From contig JAEWNJ010000017.1 in the NCBI GenBank assembly GCA_023392795.1, positions 1 to 31,622 on the forward strand: DNA of 31,622 nt, in the 5' to 3' direction. The notes beneath the pieces are model-generated. The model was not told the origin of the DNA, ran no database searches, and was given only the letters and a program-made list of their open reading frames with translations. Both the position numbers and the translations under genes were made by a program. Shown here one piece after another: positions 1-7,231 of this stretch; position 1 is the stretch's first letter; every line of letters starts with the position of its first letter. The stretch is from Candidatus Cloacimonadota bacterium. Lineage in GTDB: Bacteria; Cloacimonadota; Cloacimonadia; Cloacimonadales; Cloacimonadaceae.

Positions 1-24
1 AACCCAGAGCCCGGGGGAGAGTTA

Positions 25-1344
25 ATGCGATTAAAGACCTTTCCTGGGGGTATACACCCTCATGACGAGAAGCATTATTCAGCAGCAGCACCCATCACAA
101 TTTTCCCTACCCCACAGCGGGTGATCATTCATCTATCTCAGCACATCGGTGCTCCCTCCACACCAATAGTGGAAGTGGGTGACGTGGTCCAGAAGGGCCA
201 GAAGATAGCTGAAGCTTCCGGATTTGTTTCCATCCCTCAGCACGCATCAATCAGCGGCAAAGTAAGCAGAATCGGCAAGTTTCTGCATCCCACCGGCACT
301 ATGGCAATGGGGATCGAGATCACTCAGGACGGCTCTGAAAACGCTCTGGAACTGATCGACGATCCCGGCTATATGGAGCTGGAGGTTGCGGAGCTAAAAC
401 GGCGCGTTGGCGATGCCGGCATCTGCGGTATGGGCGGCGCTGGTTTCCCCAGTATCGTAAAGCTTTCTCCCCCCGAGGATAAACCCATCGACACGGTGAT
501 CCTGAACGGCGTGGAATGCGAACCCTTTCTCACCAGCGATTATCGTCTGATGCTGGAGCGCGCGGAGGATATCATTGCCGGGCTGAAGCTGATCATGAAG
601 ATGGTAAACGCCAAAAAAGGGATGATCGGCATCGAAGCCAACAAGCCGGACGCCATTATGAAGATGGAACAACTGTTGGCCAAAGAAAGCAATCTGGAAG
701 TTGTGGGTCTGAGAATGCAGTATCCCCAGGGCGCGGAAAAACAATTGATCTACGCTGCCACCAAACGTAAGGTCCCCGCGGGTGGATTGCCGATGGCAGT
801 GGGCGTGGTGGTGCAAAACGTAGGTACCGCACTCGCCATTTACGAAGCCATCCGTTATCAAAAGCCCCTGATCGACCGGGTAATCAGCGTTACCGGCTCT
901 CCCGTGGCCAAACCGATGAACCTGCTGGCGCCCATCGGAACCTTGTACAGCGAATTGTTGGATTTCTGCGGTGGAACCAAAGAAACCGTGGGCAAAGCCA
1001 TCTCCGGTGGCCCCATGATGGGTTTCGCTCTTCCATCGTTGGATGCCGCGATGACCAAAGGCAGCAGCGGTCTGGTGCTCTTGGGAGAAAAGGATGCCAG
1101 GTCTCTGGCGGAGCATACCTGTCTCAGATGTGCCCGTTGCGTGGATGTATGTCCGATGAATCTGGTGCCTTCCATCATTGCCAACGCGGTAAAATACAAG
1201 GATCTGGATCTGGCCGTACAAGCAGGCTTGAACGACTGTATCAAGTGCGGATCCTGCGCTTATGTGTGCCCTGCTCAAATCCGTCTGGTGCAATACATCG
1301 ATACCGGGAAAATCCGCTATGCCGAAGCTCAGAGGAAGAAATAG
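25..1344 (+). CDS. rnfC: Rnf electron transport complex subunit C
   Basis: RnfC is the membrane-associated subunit of the Rnf complex that carries the NADH/FMN-binding domain and passes electrons between NAD(H) and the other subunits. The 439-residue protein has the Gly-rich nucleotide/FMN-binding segment after the first hundred residues (GICGMGGAGFP near residue 132) and two ferredoxin motifs near the C-terminus, with Cys at about 366, 369, 372, 376 and 405, 408, 411, 415. The length matches the short bacterial RnfC without the long repeat tail of Enterobacteria. A strong Shine-Dalgarno (GGGGGAGAG) lies 5 bases before the ATG. It is the first gene of an rnfCDGEAB operon; its stop codon lies one base before the rnfD start. 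Only 24 bases precede it, so its promoter may be outside the window. Confidence 0.97.
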   Translation: MRLKTFPGGIHPHDEKHYSAAAPITIFPTPQRVIIHLSQHIGAPSTPIVEVGDVVQKGQKIAEASGFVSIPQHASISGKVSRIGKFLHPTGTMAMGIEITQDGSENALELIDDPGYMELEVAELKRRVGDAGICGMGGAGFPSIVKLSPPEDKPIDTVILNGVECEPFLTSDYRLMLERAEDIIAGLKLIMKMVNAKKGMIGIEANKPDAIMKMEQLLAKESNLEVVGLRMQYPQGAEKQLIYAATKRKVPAGGLPMAVGVVVQNVGTALAIYEAIRYQKPLIDRVISVTGSPVAKPMNLLAPIGTLYSELLDFCGGTKETVGKAISGGPMMGFALPSLDAAMTKGSSGLVLLGEKDARSLAEHTCLRCARCVDVCPMNLVPSIIANAVKYKDLDLAVQAGLNDCIKCGSCAYVCPAQIRLVQYIDTGKIRYAEAQRKK

Positions 1345-1345
1345 T

Positions 1346-2446
1346 ATGAACGATAAATATATTGTATCTCCCGCTCCGCATTTCCACGATAAGAGCACGG
1401 TCAAAAACGTGATGTGGAATGTGGTGATTGCCCTGATTCCCGCTCTGATCTTTGCTGTATATTACTGGGGGCTCAGAGCTTTGATCCTCTCTTTGACGGG
1501 TGCCATCACCGCCGTCATCACAGAAGCCATTATCCAGAAACTGCGTAAAGTACCGGTCACTGTGCATGATGGCTCGGCCTTCCTCACCGGACTGCTTTTG
1601 GCATACAACATCCATGCCGGCGCACCGATCTGGTTGCCCATAGTCGGGGCGGCTTTTGCCATTGGCATAGGCAAACAGGTCTTTGGTGGCCTGGGCAACA
1701 ATCCGGTAAACCCCGCTCTGTTGGGACGTGCGTTCCTGCTTGCCAGCTGGCCCACGCAGATGACTGCAGGCTGGGTAGCGGTGAAAGGATCGGCCATGAG
1801 TGGGCTGAACAATCTATCCCGCATTGCCACCAATCTGCAGGAACTCTCCCCCAAGGCTTATGAACTGGTAACCGGAGCTACTCCCTTGAAGGTGGCTCAA
1901 ACCCTGCGAGACAGCACATTTGTTTCCGATATAAACGCGCAAGCTGGAGGTCTGGACCTGGCTGGCAGAATCTTTGGCAGCCTCACCGAGATGGAGACCC
2001 TGAAGAGTCTCTTTTGGGGCAATATCGGTGGCTGTATTGGCGAAGTATCCGCTTTTGCATTGCTTTTGGGCGCAGCTTACCTATTGTGGAAAAATATTAT
2101 AGAGTGGCGGATACCGCTTTTCTATATCAGCACGGTCTTTGTGCTTAGTTTCATCTTTGGCGGAATTCCTGGCAGCGGAACCTCCGTGATGTTGCCTTTC
2201 TTCCATATCTTTGCCGGCGGATTGATGCTGGGTGCCTTTTTCATGGCGACAGATTATACTACTACGCCGATCACCAAAAACGGACGCATTATCTTTGGGA
2301 TCGGCTGCGGCTTGCTTACCATCGTGATTCGTCTGGTGGGCGGATATCCCGAAGGCGTAAGCTACAGCATATTACTGATGAACGTCTTTACGCCGCTGAT
2401 CGATAGACTCACGATGCCGAAGGCCTTCGGAAAGGTGGCAAAATGA
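1346..2446 (+). CDS. rnfD: Rnf electron transport complex subunit D
   Basis: RnfD is an integral membrane subunit with covalently bound FMN and is thought to form part of the ion-translocating core with RnfA and RnfE. The open frame extends upstream into rnfC, but the start used here (MNDKYIVS) directly follows the rnfC stop, lies behind the AGAGGAAG of the rnfC end and gives the normal family length of 366 residues. Several hydrophobic helices are evident. Thr179 in the segment TGATPL matches the flavinylation site of the RnfD/NqrB family, which ApbE modifies. The stop overlaps the rnfG start by 4 bases (ATGA), so translation is probably coupled. Confidence 0.96.
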   Translation: MNDKYIVSPAPHFHDKSTVKNVMWNVVIALIPALIFAVYYWGLRALILSLTGAITAVITEAIIQKLRKVPVTVHDGSAFLTGLLLAYNIHAGAPIWLPIVGAAFAIGIGKQVFGGLGNNPVNPALLGRAFLLASWPTQMTAGWVAVKGSAMSGLNNLSRIATNLQELSPKAYELVTGATPLKVAQTLRDSTFVSDINAQAGGLDLAGRIFGSLTEMETLKSLFWGNIGGCIGEVSAFALLLGAAYLLWKNIIEWRIPLFYISTVFVLSFIFGGIPGSGTSVMLPFFHIFAGGLMLGAFFMATDYTTTPITKNGRIIFGIGCGLLTIVIRLVGGYPEGVSYSILLMNVFTPLIDRLTMPKAFGKVAK

Positions 2447-2988
2447 AAGACTATCTGAAGCTTGGATCGATTCTCCTCATCTTTTGCGTAGTGGCGACAG
2501 GCATTCTGGCCTATCTGAATACTCTTACGCAGCCCGTGATCGCGGAGCGCAAGGCCAACGAAGCGGTGGAAACCCGTAAAGAGCTAATCCCGGGTGCGAA
2601 TTTCCGTGAAGAAAGCACTGCCGCGGGAGACCTCTATTACGTGGCCACTGCCGAATCCGATAGCAGCCAGGTACTGGGCTATACCTTCGTGGCCTCCGAA
2701 ACCGGATATTCGAGCACCGTACAGACCATGGTGGGTGTGGACAAAGATTTCAAAGTGCTCGCCATCAAGGTGATCAGCCAGTCCGAAACCCCTGGCTTGG
2801 GTGCAAATTGTACGCAGCCATCATTTATGGATCAATTCAAAAGTCTGGTTCTGGCAGATCTGAAGGTGGATAAAGACGGCGGCAAGGTCAAATCCCTTTC
2901 CGGTGCCACCATCACTTCGCGCGCGGTTACCAATTCCATTGCCTCATCGATAGCCGCCATTCAAGCTGACCTGGGAGGTGAACAATGA
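2443..2988 (+). CDS. rnfG: Rnf electron transport complex subunit G
   Basis: RnfG is a small subunit with one N-terminal membrane anchor and an extracytoplasmic FMN-binding domain. In this 181-residue protein a hydrophobic segment at about residues 8-26 is followed by a soluble domain. The segment SLSGATITSRAV contains the covalent FMN site (Thr156 in the GAT triplet). The segment SETPGLGANC, where this family carries its conserved ETPGLG motif, is present upstream. It overlaps rnfD and rnfE by 4 bases at either end, which indicates translational coupling. The identification is firm from the FMN motif and the operon order. Confidence 0.96.
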   Translation: MKDYLKLGSILLIFCVVATGILAYLNTLTQPVIAERKANEAVETRKELIPGANFREESTAAGDLYYVATAESDSSQVLGYTFVASETGYSSTVQTMVGVDKDFKVLAIKVISQSETPGLGANCTQPSFMDQFKSLVLADLKVDKDGGKVKSLSGATITSRAVTNSIASSIAAIQADLGGEQ

Positions 2989-3575
2989 ATTTTGTCAAAG
3001 AACTGACCAAGGGTATCATAAAGGAAAATCCCATCTTTGTGATCGTGTTGGGCATGTGCCCCACGCTTGCTGTTTCTTCATCGGTAATGAATGCTCTGGG
3101 TATGGGACTGGCAGCCACCTTCGTGCTGGTCTGCTCAAACATGTTTATCTCCATGATCAAAAACATCACTCCCTCCAAAATCCGCATTCCGGTGTATGTG
3201 GTGGTGATCGCGGCTTTTGTGACCATCGTAAACATGGTGATGGAGGCTTATGTCCCCGCTCTGCACAAGAGCTTGGGGCTCTTCATTCCCCTGATCGTGG
3301 TAAACTGCATCATCCTGGGCAGAGCCGAAGCCTTTGCCAACAAGAACAACGTGATCATGAGCATCGCCGATGGCATAGGCATGGGCTTGGGTTTCACTCT
3401 GTCTCTAACCGTGATCGGCACCATCCGGGAGATCCTGGGGGCGGGTACCTGGTTGAACATTAAGGTGATGCCTGCCACTTATGATCCCATGCTGGTGGCA
3501 ATCCTGGCTCCCGGTGCCTTTATCACGCTGGGCTTCCTGATGGCCATTCTGAATCTGGTGAAGGAGAAGAAATGA
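2985..3575 (+). CDS. rnfE: Rnf electron transport complex subunit E
   Basis: RnfE is a six-helix integral membrane protein that pairs with the homologous RnfA; the two have inverted topology and share a membrane-embedded iron-sulfur centre between them. The 196-residue sequence is almost entirely hydrophobic and begins MNFVKELTKGIIKENPIF, typical of RnfE/NqrD. Conserved pieces include a GMCPTLAVSSS segment with one of the cluster Cys residues and, later, an IVVNCIILGRAEAFA segment with the other. It overlaps rnfG (ATGA) and rnfA (ATGA), consistent with stoichiometric synthesis. Confidence 0.96.
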   Translation: MNFVKELTKGIIKENPIFVIVLGMCPTLAVSSSVMNALGMGLAATFVLVCSNMFISMIKNITPSKIRIPVYVVVIAAFVTIVNMVMEAYVPALHKSLGLFIPLIVVNCIILGRAEAFANKNNVIMSIADGIGMGLGFTLSLTVIGTIREILGAGTWLNIKVMPATYDPMLVAILAPGAFITLGFLMAILNLVKEKK

Positions 3576-4180
3576 GTTACCTTGCTGAACTTTTCGTGAT
3601 GGCGATGACCGCCATCTTCATCCAGAACTTTGTGCTGTCTCGTTTCCTGGGTTTGTGTCCCTATCTGGGAGTCTCCAAAAAGCTTGATTCCGCGGTCGGG
3701 ATGGGCATGGCGGTGATCTTTGTGATGACCATGGCCAGTGCCTTTACCTTCCTGATCAATAAATACCTGCTCCTGCGTTTCGACATTGTTTACCTGCAGA
3801 CCATTGCCTTCATTCTCACCATTGCCGCGCTGGTTCAGTTTGTAGAGATGGTGATCCAAAAGAATGCCCCTGCGCTGTACAAATCTCTGGGTGTCTATCT
3901 GCCCTTGATTACTACGAACTGCGCGGTATTGGGCGTGGCCATCCTGAATACGGGAGCCCTGCGCAGTGATGGCGTGACTCCATATAACTTTCTGGATAGC
4001 GTTTTGAACGGCTTCTTTAGTGGCGTCGGCTTCACCGTGGTGCTGCTGGCCATGGCAGGCATCCGGATGCGTCTGGAAATGGTGGAATTACCCCGCAGCA
4101 TGAAGGGTATGCCCATCGCTCTGATCCTGGCGGGGATTATGGCGCTGGCTTTCTACGGCTTTATGGGCTTCAAGATTTAA
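3572..4180 (+). CDS. rnfA: Rnf electron transport complex subunit A
   Basis: RnfA is the second of the paired six-helix subunits that line the electron and ion path. The 202 residues include the family signatures QNFVLSRFLGLCPYLGVS (about residues 18-36) and LPLITTNCAVLGVAI, each with one of the conserved Cys residues that bind the intramembrane cluster. It overlaps the end of rnfE by 4 bases and is separated from rnfB by 9 bases that hold a ribosome-binding site. Confidence 0.97.
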   Translation: MSYLAELFVMAMTAIFIQNFVLSRFLGLCPYLGVSKKLDSAVGMGMAVIFVMTMASAFTFLINKYLLLRFDIVYLQTIAFILTIAALVQFVEMVIQKNAPALYKSLGVYLPLITTNCAVLGVAILNTGALRSDGVTPYNFLDSVLNGFFSGVGFTVVLLAMAGIRMRLEMVELPRSMKGMPIALILAGIMALAFYGFMGFKI

Positions 4181-4189
4181 GGGAGAGGA

Positions 4190-5212
4190 ATGATGATGAC
4201 GATAGTAATCCTGCAATCTACTTTTTCAGCCATCGGAATCCCGGTGATCGTGATTGGAGCTCTCGGCTTGGCCTTTGGCTTGATCCTGGCATTTGCTGCC
4301 AAGGTATTTGAAGTAAAGATCGATCCACGCGTGGAAGCTATTATATCTGCCCTACCTGGTGCCAATTGCGGCGCATGCGGCCTGGCCGGTTGCGCGGGCT
4401 ACGCGGATAAAATCGTGAATGGCGGCGAAGCAGTGAACAAATGCGCTCCTGGTGGAGCGGCTGTGGCAGCCAGCATCGCCAAAATCATGGGCGTTTCCGC
4501 CGAAGCGATGCAGCAGAAAGTGGCGGTGATTCATTGCAGCAGTGGTGGCAAGGATAATACCAAATGGAAATACCACTATGAAGGCGTAAGCTCCTGCAAG
4601 GCGGCAGTAAACGTTGCCGGTGGACCCAATAGCTGCTCCTGGGGTTGTTTGGGCTTAAACGATTGCCAGGCTGCCTGTATGTTCGATGCCATCTCTGTGG
4701 ATGCTAACGGCATGCGCGTGATCGATTATGAAAAGTGTACTGCCTGTGGCGCTTGCGTAAGAGCTTGTCCCAGACAGTTGATTATGCTGATCCCGATCAA
4801 TCGCAATGTATATATCAAATGCTCCTCCAAAGAAAAGGGACCCGATGCCAAAGCCGTTTGCGGCAGTACCCATCCTTGCATCGGTTGCGGCATCTGCAGC
4901 CGGAAATGCCCCGTACAAGCCATCACTGTAAAGGACAATCTTGCCCGCATCGATTACGACAAGTGCATCAATTGCGGTCTCTGCGCCACGGTATGCCCCA
5001 CGAAAGCGATCCAGGATCTCCTGGCCGGCTGCCGCAAGAAAGCCGAGATCAATCCAGAAGCCTGCATTGGCTGCACCATCTGTGCCAAAGTATGCCCGGT
5101 AACCGCCATCAGTGGCGAATTGAAGCAGGTACACACTGTGGATAAAGATACCTGCATCGGTTGCGAACAGTGCGTAGCCAAGTGCCCCAAAAAAGCGATA
5201 GAAATGGTGTAA
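4190..5212 (+). CDS. rnfB: Rnf electron transport complex subunit B, extended multi-cluster form
   Basis: RnfB is the entry point for electrons from ferredoxin. The 340-residue protein has one N-terminal membrane helix (about residues 10-36), then the Fe-S domain with Cys60, Cys63, Cys68 and Cys85 in the C-x2-C-x4-C-x16-C spacing. A Cys-rich segment containing CSWGC and DCQAAC follows, and then five CxxCxxCxxxCP ferredoxin motifs. This is the long RnfB seen in Clostridia, Thermotogae and similar anaerobes, not the roughly 190-residue proteobacterial form. Three consecutive ATGs begin the gene; the first is used because GGGAGAGG sits directly upstream. It is the last gene of the operon and a terminator follows at 5237. 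Confidence 0.95.
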   Translation: MMMTIVILQSTFSAIGIPVIVIGALGLAFGLILAFAAKVFEVKIDPRVEAIISALPGANCGACGLAGCAGYADKIVNGGEAVNKCAPGGAAVAASIAKIMGVSAEAMQQKVAVIHCSSGGKDNTKWKYHYEGVSSCKAAVNVAGGPNSCSWGCLGLNDCQAACMFDAISVDANGMRVIDYEKCTACGACVRACPRQLIMLIPINRNVYIKCSSKEKGPDAKAVCGSTHPCIGCGICSRKCPVQAITVKDNLARIDYDKCINCGLCATVCPTKAIQDLLAGCRKKAEINPEACIGCTICAKVCPVTAISGELKQVHTVDKDTCIGCEQCVAKCPKKAIEMV

Positions 5213-5236
5213 ACCATATCCAAATAAGCTTATATG

Positions 5237-5268
5237 ATCCCGGCCCACAAAGCCGGGATTATTTTCTT
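5237..5268 (+). terminator. Intrinsic terminator after rnfB
   Basis: An 8-bp perfect stem (ATCCCGGC at 5237-5244 pairing with GCCGGGAT at 5252-5259) has a 7-base loop and is followed by a T-rich tract (TATTTTCTT). It lies 24 bases after the rnfB stop and is well placed to end the rnf operon transcript. Confidence 0.88.
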
Positions 5269-5370
5269 GTGTCGAGTTTTCTAGTTGTCAGAGGTTTCAA
5301 GATGGAAGGCAGCTTGAACTCACAGGGGGGCTTTTTCCCTCGCTATCTCGTGGCTTGCTTGCAGGTAACT

Positions 5371-5406
5371 ACCCTCTTGCCACCCTCTTGCGTGGCAGGG
5401 AAGAGG
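5371..5406 (+). repeat. Direct and inverted repeat cluster in the rnfB-downstream spacer
   Basis: The 315-base gap between rnfB and the next gene holds a GC-rich patch with a 10-base direct repeat, ACCCTCTTGC, at 5371-5380 and 5382-5391. An inverted repeat surrounds it: TGCCAC (5378-5383) with GTGGCA (5392-5397), flanked by CCTCTT/AAGAGG (5373-5378 and 5401-5406). More GTGGCAGG-like words follow to about 5460. The rest of the gap (5269-5370, 5407-5470) shows no gene. The patch could be a genome-wide intergenic repeat element or a folded leader RNA; the window alone cannot decide. Confidence 0.45.
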
Positions 5407-5470
5407 AGTCCGGGTGAGTGGCAGGTGGCCTGGAAGCCAGCAATGCGGGCAACCCCGGCAGGAAATCAGC

Positions 5471-5498
5471 TTGACATTCAGAGCCTCTTTGCTTTAGT
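5471..5498 (+). promoter_or_regulatory. Putative sigma-70-type promoter for the 5528 gene
   Basis: A perfect -35 hexamer TTGACA (5471-5476) is followed after 16 bases by TTTAGT (5493-5498), which matches 4 of 6 bases of the -10 consensus. It lies 30 bases before the downstream start codon. Confidence 0.5.
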
Positions 5499-5527
5499 TG
5501 TCAAAAACATAAACAGTAGGATGAATC

Positions 5528-6169
5528 ATGACCAAAGACGACAATAACTTCGAGAAAGATTACAGCGTACAGGATGAGGCAGAAATACATGAAATCATTG
5601 ATGGCGCTGAATCGGATCAGCAAAACACCCGAGCGTATTTGCAGGATATGGAACGCGACTACCGGGATCATGACCTGGCAGACGACGATATGACTCAGAC
5701 CGGAGCAGAAGAACAGCCGGTGGGAATCCCTACACCACTTCCCTACAGTATGATGGGAAAGATCCTCCTGCCTCTGATTATGGCCATTCTGCTGATCGGG
5801 GGATCCTACGCTTTCTACAGTGTGTTGAATACACTCGGCGGCTTTGAGGCACGGGTCTTCATTCTCATTGGCGCTGTGGCTTTTACCATCCTCTCACAGA
5901 CTTTTCTGATCAATGGGATTAAGGACCTGATAAATCACAAAGCAGATCCGGAATGTCCAGTGAATATCGGAGCTTACATCATCAATGCAGCCCTGTGGAT
6001 TCCCTTTTTCGGGTTCACACTCTATTCTGCCATCCGTTCCTTCATCACTTATTACGGGATTGGAGTCTCTCTGGCCTTTTATGTGGCGGTTCCGGCGTTG
6101 GTGCTGGCAGCTTTTTCCCTTTTTCAAAGCACAGTGTTTGTGCTGGTGGTACGAGGACTAAAGAAGTAA
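5528..6169 (+). CDS. Hypothetical four-helix membrane protein with acidic N-terminus
   Basis: The family is not recognised. The 213-residue protein starts with about 70 polar, strongly acidic residues that contain many Asp and Glu and no hydrophobic segment; this part is predicted to be cytoplasmic. Four hydrophobic helices follow at about residues 80-98, 105-125, 145-168 and 175-208, ending in a short basic tail (RGLKK). It is separated by 10 bases from the DUF975-like gene and probably shares its transcript. Two adjacent genes for multi-pass proteins suggest a joint membrane role, but no catalytic motif is visible. Confidence 0.8.
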   Translation: MTKDDNNFEKDYSVQDEAEIHEIIDGAESDQQNTRAYLQDMERDYRDHDLADDDMTQTGAEEQPVGIPTPLPYSMMGKILLPLIMAILLIGGSYAFYSVLNTLGGFEARVFILIGAVAFTILSQTFLINGIKDLINHKADPECPVNIGAYIINAALWIPFFGFTLYSAIRSFITYYGIGVSLAFYVAVPALVLAAFSLFQSTVFVLVVRGLKK

Positions 6170-6179
6170 AGGAGTTACG

Positions 6180-6758
6180 ATGTCTTTTGAAGAGATGAAA
6201 GCACGAGCGCGCGAGATGATGAGCGCGCAGATGGGAAACCTGATCATAGTCTTTTTGATCTATGTACTCATTCTCAGCGGGCTCAGTTCTTTTTCCATAG
6301 GACTGGCCTGGCTGGTGGTTTATGGTCCCCTAAGTGTGGGTATAGCTGCGATTCTGTTGAAACTGGACCGCGGAGAAACCTTTACCGTGGAGGAATTGTT
6401 CTCCGGCTTCAACGATTTTAACCGTACTTTAGTGGCGGGTTTGCTGGTGTCGCTATACACCTTTTTGTGGAGTCTGCTACTCATCGTTCCCGGGATCATC
6501 GCTGCGCTCGGCTACAGCATGACCTTCTTCATCATGAGCGAGAATCCCAGGATTGGTGCCCAAGATGCCCTCACTGCCAGCAAAAACATGATGATGGGGC
6601 ACAAAGGGGAGCTTTTCGGGCTCTTTATCAGTTTCATCGGCTGGTGGTTGCTCTGTCTGGTCACTTTCGGGATCGCCCTTATCTACGTCCTGCCATATTT
6701 TGACTGTGCTCTCACAGTGTTTTATCAGAATCTGAAGCAAAATCAGGGATCCCTTTGA
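6180..6758 (+). CDS. DUF975-like integral membrane protein
   Basis: The 192-residue protein resembles the DUF975 family of multi-pass membrane proteins common in Firmicutes and anaerobes, whose function is unknown. Family-type features are a charged N-terminus (FEEMKARAREMM), a helix pair, the LFSGFNDFNRTL segment, a long LLIVPGIIAALGYSMTFFIM segment, and then an ENPRIGAQDALTASKNMMMGHKG block followed by a final pair of helices. The start ATG lies behind AAAGGAG. The end overlaps the next frame by 4 bases in a TTGA arrangement. Confidence 0.85.
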   Translation: MSFEEMKARAREMMSAQMGNLIIVFLIYVLILSGLSSFSIGLAWLVVYGPLSVGIAAILLKLDRGETFTVEELFSGFNDFNRTLVAGLLVSLYTFLWSLLLIVPGIIAALGYSMTFFIMSENPRIGAQDALTASKNMMMGHKGELFGLFISFIGWWLLCLVTFGIALIYVLPYFDCALTVFYQNLKQNQGSL

Positions 6759-7219
6759 AATCCTTTTTGCTGACCCTGAGTCTGGCGCTCTGTCTTTGCC
6801 CCATCTTTGCCGAAGTTGGTTTACTGGGGCTGGATTATGGCCAGGGCTATGCCGAAGCAGCCAGGAATCTGCAGTTAAATGGCTTTGCCTGCGATGCCAG
6901 CGATCCCAACACCTTTGTGCACTCCGGGGATGATAGTATCATCGATGTGTCCCTGATCTTTAGCCCCGAAGATTCGCTCTTGACCTGCTGGCTGATCACG
7001 ATTCCCCTTGGTGATATGGATGATTATGAATTGGAAGCCGATATGTTGCGGGAAGTATCTCAACTGCATGGCTTTGAGTATGAGTATGATGAGTCCTCGT
7101 TTGAAGCCTATTGGAAACTGGATGATCTGCATTATGTGACAGCGGCTTTTGATGAGGAACTTACCACGTACTATGTGTTTTACGGCGATGTTCGCCACGA
7201 AGAGTATGTCCCATACTAA
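6755..7219 (+). CDS. Small exported protein of unknown function, TTG start
   Basis: The 154-residue protein begins with a clear signal peptide (MKSFLLTLSLALCLCPIFA, cleavage expected near residue 19) and continues as a soluble, acidic domain rich in Asp, Glu and Tyr. It has no recognised fold. The start codon is TTG, overlapping the stop of the DUF975-like gene by 4 bases (TTGA); CAGGGAT just upstream is a plausible ribosome-binding site. No in-frame ATG would keep the signal peptide. It is probably translated by coupling to the upstream gene. A periplasmic location is inferred. Confidence 0.75.
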   Translation: MKSFLLTLSLALCLCPIFAEVGLLGLDYGQGYAEAARNLQLNGFACDASDPNTFVHSGDDSIIDVSLIFSPEDSLLTCWLITIPLGDMDDYELEADMLREVSQLHGFEYEYDESSFEAYWKLDDLHYVTAAFDEELTTYYVFYGDVRHEEYVPY

Positions 7220-7231
7220 GGGCAGAGGATT

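Noticed and set aside
394..1404. Minus-strand open frame of 336 codons opposite rnfC
   Set aside because: It lies wholly opposite a well-conserved gene, has no domain and is His/Gln-rich in the way antisense frames of such genes are.
5161..5547. Plus-strand open frame from within rnfB across the terminator
   Set aside because: It passes through the rnf terminator and the repeat patch and starts inside rnfB without a ribosome-binding site.
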